Assembly: GCA_009760855.2 (NCBI GenBank)
Contig: WPIO01000022.1
Coordinates: 2,361,001-2,425,000, forward strand
Length of the DNA: 64,000 nucleotides
Source of the DNA: Cristatella mucedo
Lineage: Eukaryota; Bryozoa; Phylactolaemata; Cristatellidae
Direction of reading: 5' to 3'
The notes under the pieces are model-generated. The model saw nothing but the letters and a program-made list of their open reading frames with translations. It was not told where the DNA came from and did no database searches. Below are positions 1 through 12,244 of this stretch, one piece after another (the first letter of the stretch is position 1; each line of letters opens with the position of its first letter). The position numbers were made by a program, and so were the translations under genes.

Positions 1-80
<80 letters not shown>
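1..80. repeat. (GA)40 microsatellite at the left edge
   Basis: An uninterrupted AG run from base 1 to 80, truncated by the window edge. It lies in the 3' part of TRAPPC4. Confidence 0.98.
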
Positions 81-84
<4 letters not shown>

Positions 85-321
85 CGTGCACATGCGAATA
101 TGTGCATGTATATTTAGCAGACCAAATGCACAATTTACCATAGGCAGCAGCATACACAAATTCCCTTAAAACATAGAAGGCAAATGGCAACCAGACTACT
201 AATCCCCACACGTCATTCCACGAAATTAGTGTAAATGCTCTATAGTGCATGCACTTTGCAAAAGCCTACAGACTATACACTTGCACATTCAACAGGACAT
301 GCGCAGATATGAGGAACTGAC

Positions 322-809
322 CTGATCTGGTTGTCTATGGAGTAGAAAGGGTTCTTCAGTGCATAATCGGCATATATTTCATGTATTTTCTTGAGGAAGC
401 TATCCATGCCTCCTTGCCGGGTGTCAGCCACAACAATAAACTTGATACCTATATAGTAAATGTGCCACCAAAACAGACATTTTCGGCAAAGCCATCGCTT
501 TAAGTGGCTGGTCGGTAGCACAAGGAGCAGCACGTGGCATGACACGTGACCTACGCTAGCATTGTCTACCTGTTAGTGTCTGACTACAGTACAGTCTGAA
601 TCCGTCGGACTCGAGCACTTGTATTCCTGACGACTTTGCCTCCGGCGACAGCTGGCATCCAAAAGCAAACAGACTGCAGCAGAGAATGGTGTGTGATCTT
701 CACAAAGCAAGGCGATGGTGGACTAGATCGAGGGAGAAACACAATTGACAAAGCGCATGCCTCATCCTGCCTGCCACAGGCTGATGATCTGACCTGACCT
801 TGGTGCCAT

Positions 810-900
<91 letters not shown>

Positions 901-2770
901 CTCTCTCTGTCTCTCCTTCCACCCCTTTGCTTTCCCTCTTTCTCTCCTGTCTATGTACTGTTTTTGTCTCTCAGTCTGCATCTAATATATATCCTACCCA
1001 TGAAAAGTGCTTGCAAGGATGATCCTCTCATTAGATGTCAGAGGTGGCCGGCCAAACTTGATGGAGACAGGGTAATTTTCCTCTTTTGAAAGGAAATCCA
1101 GAATGTCGACACCGTTGTCAAGCTGCTTTCCCTGTGCCGACCGGCCATTGACCGATAATATCGCATGTCCCACTGTAAATGAAGGTGCAAAATTTAACTG
1201 GGCTGCCATCTTACTTAAGAAAGTGATCGGTGCCACATAAACCAGACACGGCATCGTATTGCCGGCGGTGAGTTGGTGACCAGGTCATTTGCGTGACACG
1301 AGGCCAGGTCAAGCACAACACTATGGTGTGCGAAAAGCAGCAGCAGCAACAGCAGCAGCAGAAGACAATAGCCGATGAGAGCAATAGTAACAACCAGCAG
1401 CTGAGGACTGGCTAGCCACGATTGGTTGCATTTAGCGGCTACTGCGTCGTTGCCATTAGCCAGAGAGCTGTGCACAGAAACCTTATAATAATAATAATAA
1501 TGCACTTGATAAAGTGCCCTCAGAGAACTTAATCTCTTTCTAGGTGCTTTACATTTGCTGCAAAGTGAAATGCAATTGAATGGTAAGTAAAATCATGCTT
1601 GAAAAACAAACAAAAATGAATAATATGGTTAGGGGTGACATGCACAGGGTCAGCATGCAAATGTGGTTAGTGGCAGCATGCACAGTGTCAGCATGCATAA
1701 GCACATCAAGGACGAATCACAGGGACCTGCTAAATGCTGTCCTAAATAGATGTGTTTTTAAGTTCCTTTTAAACGTGGTCAGGTCAGGGGATGTTCTGAC
1801 GCAGGTCGGGAGGGAGTTCCAGGCTTTGGGAGCATACGAACTAAATGCACGGTCTCCAAAGGATTTGAGGTTTACACGAGGTGTTTGTAGACTGTTGGAT
1901 TCCAAAAAGCGGGTGGTACGATGCTTGGCCTGATGGGGGAGTATATCTGAGAGATAGGCTGGAGCCAAAGAATGAAATGACTTATAGACCTTTAGCAGCC
2001 AAACTCCGCTAAGCAAGCAAGGCGCCGAGTTCACTCGGACGGCGCCGATCTTCAAGCAGAAGGTGCAGAGGAGCTGACGCAGCTCGCGGATGCCACTTCT
2101 GCGGCATCCAAGCCAGAAGGCACGGCTTCTACTCATCCTCAAACGATGTGCTGCTTCGGGTAGGCACGAGTACCCGGAAGCCGCGCGACTGGGCGGCGTG
2201 CCGACGACTCGCAACGCCGCTGCAGCCACATAGCCGTCCTTATTTAGAGCTGGCTCGGCCGAAAGACGTCGCGCGCACTCGCATGACTGCTTACTATTTA
2301 AAAATGGAGCAACGACATACAAACGTCAGCTTGGAGCCCGGCGAAGGGGCGGGAGCGAGCGTTCATTGCGGTGCGGTGCGCCGCCGCGTAAAACATCCGT
2401 CGGACACCTCAGCAGGGTCCTCGTCAGGAGACGAGGACAGCGAGTCGAAAAGAACCACTTTGCGCCTGCTGCACTGCGGCCTCCTTGTGCGCCTCGCGTG
2501 CAGCACGAAGCGAACACGACGCCTCATCCGCACGGATTGGCCAACGGCAGGGGGCGGCGGCGGCGGCAGTCGCTCGACGCTAGAGCCACGCAGACCTTTT
2601 ATGCCGTCTCTTTCGCCAAAATCCACAATGATGCGCTCGTTAAAGTGCTTTAGGACTATATCCAGAGGATAGCTGAACGTCTTTTCGACTTCAATCTTCG
2701 GAATATTATGATCGTACTGATAAATGAGAGTCCCAGCTTTATTAACGATGTACACACTGTATATCGCCAT
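322..2770 (-). CDS. TRAPPC4: TRAPPC4 (synbindin), TRAPP core subunit; 3' end beyond window
   Basis: Core subunit of the TRAPP complexes (yeast Trs23), which act as Rab1/Ypt1 exchange factor and tether in ER-Golgi transport. Exons on the minus strand: 2596-2770 (start codon, 58 codons plus 1 nt), 998-1172, 570-673 and 322-448. All junctions are GT-AG and phases fit: donors at 2595, 997, 569 and 321; acceptors just above 1172, 673 and 448. The N-terminus [13 protein letters not shown] and the block FGERDGIK open the longin-like fold. [10 protein letters not shown] and [13 protein letters not shown] lie in exon 2. Exon 3 reads [16 protein letters not shown] and exon 4 [14 protein letters not shown] to [12 protein letters not shown]. 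About 195 of the usual ~219 residues are present. The missing C-terminal ~25 residues were searched for in 1-321 and not found, so the last exon lies to the left. Intron 1 carries a LINE A copy and intron 2 a long (CT)n tract. Confidence 0.95.
814..896. repeat. (CT)n microsatellite in TRAPPC4 intron 2
   Basis: About 41 CT units, purine-rich (GA) in the sense of TRAPPC4 transcription. Confidence 0.97.
1484..1995 (-). mobile_element. LINE family A 3' fragment in TRAPPC4 intron 1
   Basis: Starts at its reversed (ATT)n tail (1484-1502) and the AAGCGCCTAGAAAGAGATT-like 3' end. The C-terminal RT frame on the minus strand reads [19 protein letters not shown] and later [20 protein letters not shown]. 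It has the same orientation as the gene. Confidence 0.85.
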
Positions 2771-3485
2771 GACACCGGCGAGAGGTGGCGAGGGCGCGCT
2801 ACACCCATTGGCCCTCTGCGTCTTGCTCGAGACTAGCGAGAGGCCTTAGTAACGCCTACTCCCCCGGAGCGCTGGCTGCGCGGCATGTGCAGAACTGCCG
2901 AGCCGTATCCCACCCCCCCCATCAGGTTTCGACCGACCGCAGCGGCGCGTGCGCAAGTCTCTGCGGTGCGAGCGGGGGAGGTCCAGCTTGCAAAGACCCG
3001 GTTGAGGTTGGCGAGCAGCCTTGGCCTTGGCCGTACCGATTGCCCGTTTGCGCAGCGACCGCAGCTCCTAACGCGGCTCGCGCTCCGGTCCTTGCTGCGG
3101 CGCTCGCCGCACGGTTCTGGAAAGGCCGCTACTACGGGGTTACGCGGCGGCGTCTCACGATGAACTAACCAAAGGGATCTGCGAAGGCTCTCGCATTGGG
3201 GTGACCGTAATTGATACTCAGACTCCCAGCAGATAGGCACGCGCGTCAGGAGTTCGTCTGATTGAGGCTTCTTTTTTTCTTCGGAAATTCTTAAGAAGCT
3301 CGATCGTACACAAGTAAGAACAAGAGCGCGCCATGGCGAACGGAACCAGACTGCACGAAGCTGGCCGCAAGTCCGTCTCTGCGTGGCCGAGGCCAACTCT
3401 GCTGCGGCGGCTGCTGCCGCCGCCACCGCAGCCGTTCGCAGCGGGCGCTGAACCCGCCCTCTCGGCGCAGGCAGCGGGCGCCGTC
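2771..3485 (-). promoter_or_regulatory. CpG-rich upstream region of TRAPPC4
   Basis: High GC with frequent CpG directly upstream of the TRAPPC4 start codon, as in a housekeeping promoter. No TATA box was picked out. The promoter call is inference from position and composition. Confidence 0.5.
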
Positions 3486-3941
3486 CTACTTTCCACGGTT
3501 CTGCGCCTGGCCGAGAGGCGATGCAGCGTTTCCGCCGAGAGGGGGCTGCGGCGGCGCGACGCGCGCATCGTCGCGAGCAGCGCAGCGAGTCTCTTCGAAC
3601 GGTACTTCGCCCAGCAGCAGCAGCAGCGGCGGCGGAGGCGGCGGATGCTGCGGCGGCGGAGGCGGCGGATGCTGCGGCGGGAAATCGGCCGGCGGCGGCG
3701 GCGCGATGCTGCGCCGCCGCCGCTGCTCGATTATCAGGCTCGCAAGGGCGCTGTCGTCCTGCAGCGCCATGCGCACCTCCTCGTAAATCATGCGCATGCC
3801 GGCCGAGGTGATCTCGCAAGTCCTGCCGCCGTCGGAGAAGGCGAAGAATGAGGAGCGCTCCAGAGTAGCGTCCAATCCGGCAGCCGCCGCCGGCTGCGTC
3901 GGCGGCGGCTGCGGCGGCGGCGTTGGAATCCTCGCCGCCAT
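3486..3941 (-). CDS. Unrecognised proline-rich ORF / first-exon candidate
   Basis: An open frame of about 151 codons begins MAARIPTPPPQ in CpG-rich DNA upstream of TRAPPC4 and on the same strand. Residues about 25-70 look like ordinary folded protein, including RSSFFAFSDGGRTC, SAGMRMIYEEVRMALQDD and LASLIIEQRRRR. This is unlike the surrounding low-complexity frames. After it comes a run of PPPP and HPPPPP blocks made by GCC/GCG-rich repeats, then a stop at 3486. No good splice donor was found near the end. I do not recognise the family. It could be a real single-exon or first coding exon, or a chance frame in GC-rich DNA; the non-repetitive core favours the former. Confidence 0.35.
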   Translation of the reverse strand: MAARIPTPPPQPPPTQPAAAAGLDATLERSSFFAFSDGGRTCEITSAGMRMIYEEVRMALQDDSALASLIIEQRRRRSIAPPPPADFPPQHPPPPPPQHPPPPPPLLLLLGEVPFEETRCAARDDARVAPPQPPLGGNAASPLGQAQNRGK

Positions 3942-4414
3942 CGAGCGGCTAGCTAGTTTAGGCGATTCTCGGCGACGCAACGAGAGCGCGGCACGACGGC
4001 CAGCGGAGCAAAGATTTTGCGCAGCATTGTCGGCAAATCAGACGCCAATCCAGCAGGTCTGCGCTCGCGCACGCGAGGTGCGCTCTCGCATGCCGAGGAT
4101 CAGAAAGCTTGCGTTTTCAGCTGAACGCCATATCTCACCGGAAAAAGGTCGCTAACGCGTAGCCTCGTAATCTCGCCAATTAGCAGTGCAGTCCAAAAAA
4201 GACAGCGCCTTGCGATCCCACAAGACAAGGCGGGCACTTTAAGTGGTTATGCAACAAATTCGCTGCAGCATTGTTATTACGAATCTCTAAAGGTTCACTA
4301 GATGGTTGTTTAGCTCTCGTTTCGGTTAGCCGGACACAGTAGCGGGATCTCCACTGCTCGCTGTGCTGCTCTGCAGTCTGCGGTGTAAGGCTTGCGGTGA
4401 AACGGCGGCGTGCT

Positions 4415-4417
<3 letters not shown>

Positions 4418-4456
<39 letters not shown>
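4418..4456. repeat. A13 plus (AT)n tract
   Basis: Poly-A run followed by about 13 AT units, next to the SINE family 2 copy at 4448-4640. Confidence 0.9.
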
Positions 4457-4460
<4 letters not shown>

Positions 4461-4640
4461 CATTTGTACAGCGCCCTAAGAGAACTTAACCACTAGTCAT
4501 GCGCTTCACATATGCCTCTGGGCTCGAGCCCACGCCCTCAGCCAGGCCTGGTCGGGTCGAGCACCTTAGCCGCTGCAGCCAGACCTTGGTCGGGTCGAAC
4601 ACCTTAACCGCTGGACCAAAACAGCTCGGCAAACAGACTA
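4448..4640 (-). repeat. tRNA-derived SINE family 2
   Basis: Reversed: TTGTACAGCGCCCTAAGAGA 3' tail, GGGCTCGAGCCC (B box), ACCTTAACCGCTGGACCA (A box side). The TGGTCGGGTCGA unit is duplicated inside. Confidence 0.75.
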
Positions 4641-4679
4641 TTGCGGCCGAGATGTTAATTATTCGCGCTTCGTGAACAA

Positions 4680-5384
4680 ATTGGTTTTGGACCGGTTTTG
4701 CTATAATCCACGCCTGTACCTTACTGCCTGTTGGCCTACCGGCATGTGCAATCAGGCGCTTACAGCTGGTGCAAAACTCTTCAGCTAGACTTGTATGTCG
4801 TGAGCGTCGCGGTTAGTACATCGCACCACTTCTCGCCGACCTGCACCAGCTACCAGTCAAGCAACGGATCGACTTCAAACTTTTATCGCTCACTTTTAGG
4901 TCCTTTCAGCCTTTGACTCCAGCCTTTCTATCAGATCTACTCCCCCACCAGGCCAAGCATCGTACCATGTGTTTTTCGGAATCTTACTGTTTACATATAC
5001 CTCGTGCAAACCTCAAATCTTTTAGAGACCGTGCATTTAGCTCGTATGCTCCCAAAGCCTGGAACTCACTCCCGACTTGCGTCACGACAACCGTGGCTTG
5101 ACCACATTTAAAAAGATATTAAAAACACTTATTTATGGCAGCATTTAGTGGGTCGCTGTGATTTGTCCTTTACGTGCTTATGCGTGCTGACACTGTGCAT
5201 GCTCCCACTAACCCCAACTGCGTGCGGATCCTGTTCATGTCCCCCTAACTGCTATTCATGTTGTTTATCAAGCATGATACCACTCACGATTCGATCGTGT
5301 TTCCTTTGCAGCAACTGTAAAGCGCCTAGAAAGAGATTGAGTTCTCTGAGGGCCCTTTATCAAGGGTATTATTATTATTATTAG
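4680..5384 (+). mobile_element. LINE family A 3' fragment
   Basis: The plus-strand frames contain [14 protein letters not shown] and [20 protein letters not shown]. The sequence ends with the shared 3' end and an ATT tail at 5384. Frames are broken. Confidence 0.85.
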
Positions 5385-5385
5385 G

Positions 5386-6189
5386 CAGCCTAAAAGCCAA
5401 AGCCACGTAAGAGGCAGTCAGCTGTGCTCCAGAGGTGAGCTGATTACTCTCCGTCGCAGTCGAATAGACCTCTCTACGCCGTGAGACCGGACTTTGCACC
5501 TCGCTGGTGCTGCCCGCTCTTCGTCGCTGCCCCGTTTGGCACCACCTGTTCGCGCCGTTTCGGTCACACCTGCGTGTCGCGAGCCGCAGTTCAGAGCTTC
5601 AGGGCTTCGCCGGTATTTTTGAGCAAGTACGCCAAGTATTTGTCATCCGTGGGCAAGGACTAGCTGGCACCGTTGCGACCAAGGCGTCTGCGACCTTGTT
5701 CTTTACGAATGTGGAACCCTCTGCACCCGTCCTAGCGTAACACCGCAAGCTGTTTCACAAGTCGAGAATGAAGAGCTGTGCTTCCGCGCCGGCGAGGCGC
5801 TCGCGTCCATTGCGTTGGTGATATGTACCTTCATCCCCCTCGGCACGTCGTTGCAGTCCAAAAATCTTCGGGCTGAGGTTTTTCTTGCAGGCTTGAAAGT
5901 TGTTCGGCATATTTCAGCTGCCTATTCGCAGAGCTTGGTGATGGCGTAGCGGTGGTGGGGGGGGGGTGGTGGTGGTGGTGGAGGTGGAGGTGGTGGTGTG
6001 TTGGCCACGTGACCAGGTTGTTGACGTTTTGTCAAGTGCTGACCTCCGGATCGGCATCGACGCCGTCCTTCTTTAGATGGGCTGTCGCGACCAGGTGAAT
6101 AACTTCGAAGCGCGGTCTGTGCCGAGGCAAATGTCTCACCTGCGAGGAGTCTTATCAAATCTAGACCGGAGGCGGCGGGAGCTGTGGCC
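5386..6189. other. No supported gene
   Basis: Apart from the GGT tract at 5952-6000 nothing recognisable was seen; ORFs are short and unconserved in appearance. Confidence 0.5.
5952..6000. repeat. G-rich (GGT)n tract
   Basis: G-run then GGT/GGA triplets; codes for a proline run on the minus strand by chance. Confidence 0.85.
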
Positions 6190-6340
6190 CTACAATATGG
6201 ATGTAGTATCCCTGTCGAAGCCAGCCTTAATTTAAGCAACGTTGTGTCGCTGAAAGTAGGCAGACTTGACCGTGGAGCTGACGTGGTCATCCAGTGAAAG
6301 GTCACATTGGAACAGGAACCTATATTTTGTGTAGGTGCAA
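6190..6340 (-). mobile_element. LINE family A RT fragment
   Basis: Minus-strand frame FLFQCDLSLDDHVSSTVKSA, then YFQRHNVA, matches the region found at 29191-29268 and 41500-41546. There is no tail. Confidence 0.6.
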
Positions 6341-6674
6341 CAGGAGCCATGCTGATGGAGCCAATTTGAGTGTTACGTTCTCCAATTTCCGAGTCACTCT
6401 ACGTTTGCTCATAGCTAGTAAGTTGGTTTAATAGTCGTGACTATCGTTACTGTCACTCTTTGGATGCGGTCCTTGCCCTTCGACTAGAAGACTTCATTTT
6501 AAATTCGCACCTTTCTTACTTCTCGTGCGCTACACGGTCTCGCTCGTGCATTAGCGCTCGCCCTCCGACTCTGCACACCATCACTCAGCTCGCATCGCGC
6601 TCGGCCGCTGCGCGCGAGTTGCGAGAGAGCTGCGGTCGCATTCGTTAGCTCCCTGCTGCTGCAATTCACGCCTG

Positions 6675-7042
6675 CCTCGCTCGAGCAAGGTAGATGGTGC
6701 ACTGGCGGCACGCATGAGTTTAGCTCTGCAGGTTCTAGACTGCGGAACTCGCTTCCACCATTCTTACGCAACGACAACTACTCTTCAGCTGCCGACTATG
6801 GCTCATCTTTTTCAGCGGTCCCGAGCTGCTACATCCATGCTACTCACTACCTCAACTGCTTTTCCGACTCTGCTATGCTTCGCACTTTCTCTTTGTTGCG
6901 TGGGACGAAGTCTGTTGTCTACCGAAAGCCGCTTAGGCTGTGGGTGCGCTATACAAAACTCTCCTGCGTAACACCCACCTAGTCTTTATGACTTTGTGGA
7001 GTTACAGACGGAAATACATTGCATTGCATTACATTACACATG
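6675..7042 (+). mobile_element. LINE family B 3' fragment
   Basis: Reads like the better copy at 28591-29190 (TVGDRSFSSAGPRLWNSLP region and ESRLGC...QNSPA end). It ends in ATTACATTACA repeats at about 7040. Confidence 0.8.
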
Positions 7043-9384
7043 GCGCGCTCAAGCGCCGGCCCTACGGCGCGCTGGCGTTCTCCAAGGAGACGGAGCGGCG
7101 GCGCAGCGCCGGGGCTCCGAGGCGAAGTCGCGCCCTTGTCGCTCGAGTCCGTGCGCGACTTCGCCCGCCGCGCGATCCTACGGCACCGATGCCGCGCCGT
7201 AGCGAGCGCTGGCCGAGCGATCGATCGAGAGCCGAACGATCGGCCAGCGCAGTGAGCGGCTGCGTTCGCAATCGAGTGCCGAGGGGACGGCCGTTTGGGC
7301 AGCCGTCGAAATCGCCTGCCGCCGCCTAGTTCTCGGCTGGCGACGCTGCCGGACTGGCTGACGTCGCTGGCATCTGCGGTTCGCACCGCTTCGTCTATGG
7401 GAAATAGTCGCAACCAGCTCTCTCTCTCTCTCTCTTTCTCTTTCTCTCTGTCTCTCTCTCTCTCTCTTTCTCCGTGTCTCGCTCTGTGTTTGTCTCTCAC
7501 TGTGCCGCGAGACACGTGGACCGCCGGTTGAGCCTTCGGGTGCAACAGCCACTGAGTCGAACGACGGCCGCGGGAGAGCGCGGAGAAACTGGCGCAGTGG
7601 TTAAGGTGCGTCGAAGAGTGCGCGCCGCCGCCTCGGCGGACGCGCGGCGGCGGCGGCGGCGGCGGCGCCGACGTCTTGAGCCGGGTCTCGGACGTAGATT
7701 AACAAGCTCCCTCTCCTCACCCAGGGTCTCCTTCCTATCCGCAGTGCGGCGAGAAAATCGATGCACGTTCGTTTCGTTCCTACTTTCGGCGGCGGCGGCG
7801 CCACTTTCGCCTCGTTCCGAACACCGCCGGCAGCGCACTTTTCGCGGCGCCGCGGGCTGCTGCCACGTCAGCAGTCCTCTGCCGCGCCCGCTTGTCGCCG
7901 GCCTCTTTCCAAATCCAGCGCCGCGCTACCATTCGCAAGCGGTTCAAACCTTCTGGCGGCAGAATCTTCTGAGCGGGGAGCAGCCGCGAGCCGCGCGGTG
8001 TTTCTTTGGAAGCCCGCTCGATGGCAGCAGATACAAAACTCGCCGAGGTTGGGTTGCCTGTGCGTGCGTGACGCAGCGAGCGGCTGAGGCGAGGCTACTC
8101 ACCCCCCCCCCCCTTGTTTCGCGCGCGCCACGCTTCTGCACACGCCGTCTCTTCGACTCCGGCCTTTTCCTATCCCTCTCCGGCGAATTCGTTCTGGCCG
8201 CGCGCATTTCGCCGCTTACGAGCGGAAGAAGGGTAACGGATACACGGCCGATAACCGTGCGCGTAGCGGCGCTTGGACCTATTGGCTCGCTCTGCTTACC
8301 TCCCCCTTACTTGGCGAACCGCTCTCGCTGCTCAGGCGCGCACCCGTGCAAGCGCTCGCTGGCATGACGCAAGCGAGCCAAAAGAGCGGAAAGCGCGGCG
8401 TGAGCTCGCTCAACCTTCAATGATGATCGGGGCGCAACGCATCAGCTTTCACTTTCATGCAATACAAGAGAATACTCTTAGCTGCTTATTGCGACGTCGC
8501 GCTGGCGTCTGAGACGGCGCGTGCCTCTGGCAGGCAACGCTCGAGAATCGTTCGAAGGAGCTCACACACACACACACACACTCTCTTTCCTTTTCTTTCT
8601 CTTTCCCTCTCTCTCTCTCTCTCTTTCTTTCTCTTTCACTCTTCCTCTCACCCTTTTCTTCCACTCTCACTTTCGCTCGCGAGCCCTCTCTTGTTCTCTC
8701 ACTCTCTCAATCTCTTTCGCTCTATATCCCTTTCTCCGTTATTTTTTCCTCTCCACATTTCTCCTTTTCCCTTCTCTCTCGTTGCGTCCGTCTGCGTCTC
8801 ACATCCCCGAAATTCTCTTAGTTTTGTTCCTCCGCCGCACGCAACCCTGTCGCTCGCTAGAACGTTGCGACGCTCTCCTGTCGCGGCGGCTACATGCGGC
8901 TGGCTTCCTTCTCGCGGCTTCCTCCTTCCGGCTCGCGTTGGCAGTTCAATGGCGGCCGTCCCAGGTGACCGAGGTCAACTTCCGGCGGTCTTGCTGCACA
9001 CGCGTCACATCGGCTCGAGCGGCGGAGCGCCGACGGCTCCTGGGACCGACCGCCCGGCTCCCAGGCATAATTACGTCTCGATTCCTTCTCTGCCGCCGCC
9101 GCCGCCGCTGCTGCCGTATAGCGTCAATTTAGGCGGCGTTTGGCAACGGAGGCGGCGCGGTTCAGCTTGCCGGCGCTGCCAGGCCTGAAAGCAATGCAGA
9201 CGACAACGCAGCAAGCGAGTGATGATTGTGACGCAGAACGTCATGCACGTTCACGCATCCTACGCGCACGCGCGAGCGCGCTCTTGACGAGTTACGAGAG
9301 CGCATGCGTGCGACGTTCACTAGAACAAGCAATCACATGCTTACGGAGCAATGCTGCTCAATGAAGTAGCGCTGGTTGACCCAG
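7043..9384. other. CpG-rich block without a supported gene
   Basis: Very GC-rich with GCC/GGC triplet runs (7640-7670, 7788-7800, 9095-9110), CT-rich tracts and a C-run at 8104. Long frames on both strands are compositional. A TGGCGCAGTGGTTAAGGTGC motif at 7589-7609 resembles a tRNA A box but has no B box after it. Confidence 0.5.
8563..8790. repeat. CA and CT-rich tract
   Basis: A short (CA)n run leads into 200 bp of impure CT-rich sequence. Confidence 0.75.
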
Positions 9385-9674
9385 TTGCTTAAAAGCACAC
9401 CTATTTAGGACAGCATTTAGTGGGTCCCTGTGATTCGTTCTTCACGTGCTTATGCGTGCTGGCACTGTGCATGCTGCCACTAACCACATTTGCATGCTGA
9501 CCTTGTGCACGTCACCCCTAACCATGCTATTCATTTTGTTTGTTTTCAAGCATGATTTTACTTACCATTCAATTGCATTTCCATTTGCAGCAAATGTAAA
9601 GCGCCTAGAAAGAGATTGAGTTCTCTGAGGGCGCTTTATCAAGTGCATTATTATTATTATTATTATTATTATTG
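9385..9674 (+). mobile_element. LINE family A 3' end
   Basis: From TTTAGGACAGCATTTAGTGG to the 3' motif AAGCGCCTAGAAAGAGATTG and an ATT tail of about eight units. Confidence 0.85.
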
Positions 9675-12244
9675 CTCAATGTGGCTGTTTAAATGACCGA
9701 GAACGAGACGCCGTGCCGCGCGACCCTCTCAGCTCGATTGATGTCGCCAGGCTACGGATGAAGCAACCGCAAGTAGTCTGCAAGGGACGTCATTGCGACG
9801 CTTTGCTGAGCCCGGTTATCAATACATGTCAGCACGTACCGTTTGAACGCCGTCGCTGAGAAATTGACTCGTCGCATCGACCCCTTGTGGGCGTTAATAG
9901 CTTTTCAGCGTTTCTTCTCAACCGCGTTGCGAATGCGAACTGTGCTGAAATTGCGGATTGTGCGTTTGGTTTCAAATCAACGTCAGTATTCATTGTCGTC
10001 ACTTTCCGCCACGGCACGGCGCAGTGCGTCCTCAGGGTGCATTCTCATAGTGAATGATGCCGCAATCGCTACCTTTCCTAATCGCGGCGATCGATCGCTG
10101 TAAGAAAGATTAAGCTCTGATCCACAGTGACGCCACGCATCCCTTTGCGCCAATTTTGTTTGAGCATCGAAAACACCGCCAACTTCACCGCGCAGCGAGT
10201 GCTCAACGCAAGTCTTTCACTCGCGCGGCGCAGAAGCGCAGCGCCGCCTAATGAGACAGGAAACGCGACTGTAAGCGGCGGCGGCGGCGGCGGCGGCCGT
10301 TAGCAGTTAGGCAGCGGACTAGCAGAAGCGTTGGAGAGAGCGCGCGCATGCATTTCCTCGCCTCTACCGCGCGGCAGCTCAGTTGAGCCGCGCCGAGGCT
10401 TGCTAGCTAGCGCGCGAGATAGACGCCCGCCTCTCGCGCGCTCGCCCAGCGGTCGCCCGCGGACGCACGCCGCCTGCGGTCCCCTGTCGTCTGCGCGACG
10501 GCAGGACACGCGGCGGAATGCGTGAGGCGAGCATTGTCCACGCTTCCTCGCCGCGTCCCTTTGCCGTCACGCTCCTCTCCTAGTCGCCGGCGCTGAGCAC
10601 AGGGCGCTCTGTCAGAAGACGGAGGCGGAGACGCAGCCTCCAAAGCTGCAGCTCCGTTTTGGAGGAGGAGCCAACGTGGCGGACTTTTTTTTGCGTGCCG
10701 TCACGTCGATAGCTGGCTCACGCGAGTTGACCCGTAAGCGACGGCTACGAGAAACTTTGCGGCTCGTGAGCGCTAGAGCAGAGCGTGTGGCGCCGCTGTA
10801 TTTGGGAAGCAGCTGCCCTCCAAACGCGGTGCTTCGCTACGTGCGGCTCTTCCATTGCTTTTATTAGCCGTCTCCGGTTCTTGGCTCGGCTTCTCTGCGG
10901 AAGGGTCGGCGGCGGCGGCGGCTCGCATCGAATTCGGCCTTTTTGGCCCCCACAGATGCGCAGATGACGCGGGGTTTCTGACGAGCGCACTAGATTATGT
11001 ATTCTCTTCGTATATATCGCGCTAGAGTGTCCGAAATTTCCGCTTCGGCCCGACCTAACCTGTTGCACACTTTGGTGCTCGCCCAACGTTCGACGCTCAT
11101 GCACTCGGAGAACCCGTCGGTAAACCGTCCGGCAGACGCTGCATTGCATTCCGACGATGGAAACGATGGCAGGCCAATCACGTATTATCATTCCCTTTTT
11201 GCAAGCAGCATCCGCGCTGTTCGCGAGCTCGAAACCGAAACGCGTGCGGCTGTTAGCGTCGCAGGTGGCGTGACGACGTAACGGCCGAAGAGAGTTTCGC
11301 GCGAGCGGCAAGAGCTTTGCGCTACGAACGTGGCGTGCGGCTTCCGCGTCCGGTCAGAACTAGGCCGCAAGCGCAGCGCCCAAGACGGCCCGAGTCTCAG
11401 CCGACGAACAGCGGCGACGCCTGAATCTCGTAGCGCGGATAGTTACTTGCAGGCGCTGCAGCCGACGCACGCAGGTGCGCCGGCTGCAGCAGGATCGCGG
11501 CAGCGACGAAGAGCGCTCGTACCATAGCATAGCAAGTCCGCATGCGTAATGTAGACATGTCTATTTACAGCAGCCGACGGCTATAAGGCTTTAACAGCGG
11601 CCATGGCGTAAGCTGACGGCTCTGTGGTCTACAGCTTAAATCAGTTCCAATGACGGTGCCGAGTCTGGCGTCGTAGCTGCCAGCTTCTCTCAGGGCGCCG
11701 GCTTTTTATACCGCCTCGGCCATAAACTGTCGTGCGATCGCATAGTTGCAAATAACGATTATCCGCCGTAATCCGGCTGGTTTAGTTGGGGCCGCCGTTT
11801 CATTTCCTTCGTTATTCAGGCTCGACAGCGATCTGGCAAAGCCTGACGACGGCCAAGTCTACGACGCTTTAGGGTGACGCAGATTAAAGTGCTGAAGAAC
11901 GGCCGCGTCAGCTCTGGGTAGCTGACTGGCGCTCGCATTTCGGGTCTAAATCGGTCGAACTTATTCCTCGCGTCTACCTGCGTCATAGTCTGTCTCTGAT
12001 CAGGCCTACGGTCTAATCTGCCTGTTATGAGCTCCTCACATATTCCGCATATTCCTGCCAGTAGCTCCACAAAAGCACGAGGAAGAAACGGTCGTTACGC
12101 CTCAGAGTCGCCTGTGGCATTGAAATTAAGGGGCTTTCGGGGTTAAATCCCGCGTTGCAGCGAGGAAGGTGAGTGAGCAGACGAGATAAATTTTAGTCAA
12201 AGAAATAGATTGCAATCAAGTAGCTGTGAAGACTAAAAATTTAA
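9675..12244. other. CpG-rich block without a supported gene
   Basis: GC-rich from about 10.1 to 11.5 kb with a (CGG)n run near 10280. No exon with convincing start and splice sites was found. Confidence 0.45.

Noticed and set aside
584-985. Long frames of Glu-Arg or Ser-Leu repeats
   Set aside because: They are translations of the (CT)n tract in TRAPPC4 intron 2. The real signal in this stretch is exon 3 at 570-673.
2148-3168. Overlapping 90-330 codon frames on both strands near TRAPPC4 exon 1
   Set aside because: GC-rich DNA has few stops. Only the exon 1 frame at 2596-2770 matches a known protein and has a splice donor.
7474-8367. 297-codon plus-strand frame
   Set aside because: Arg/Ser/Ala-rich, dominated by triplet and CT runs, with no domain and no splice context; compositional.
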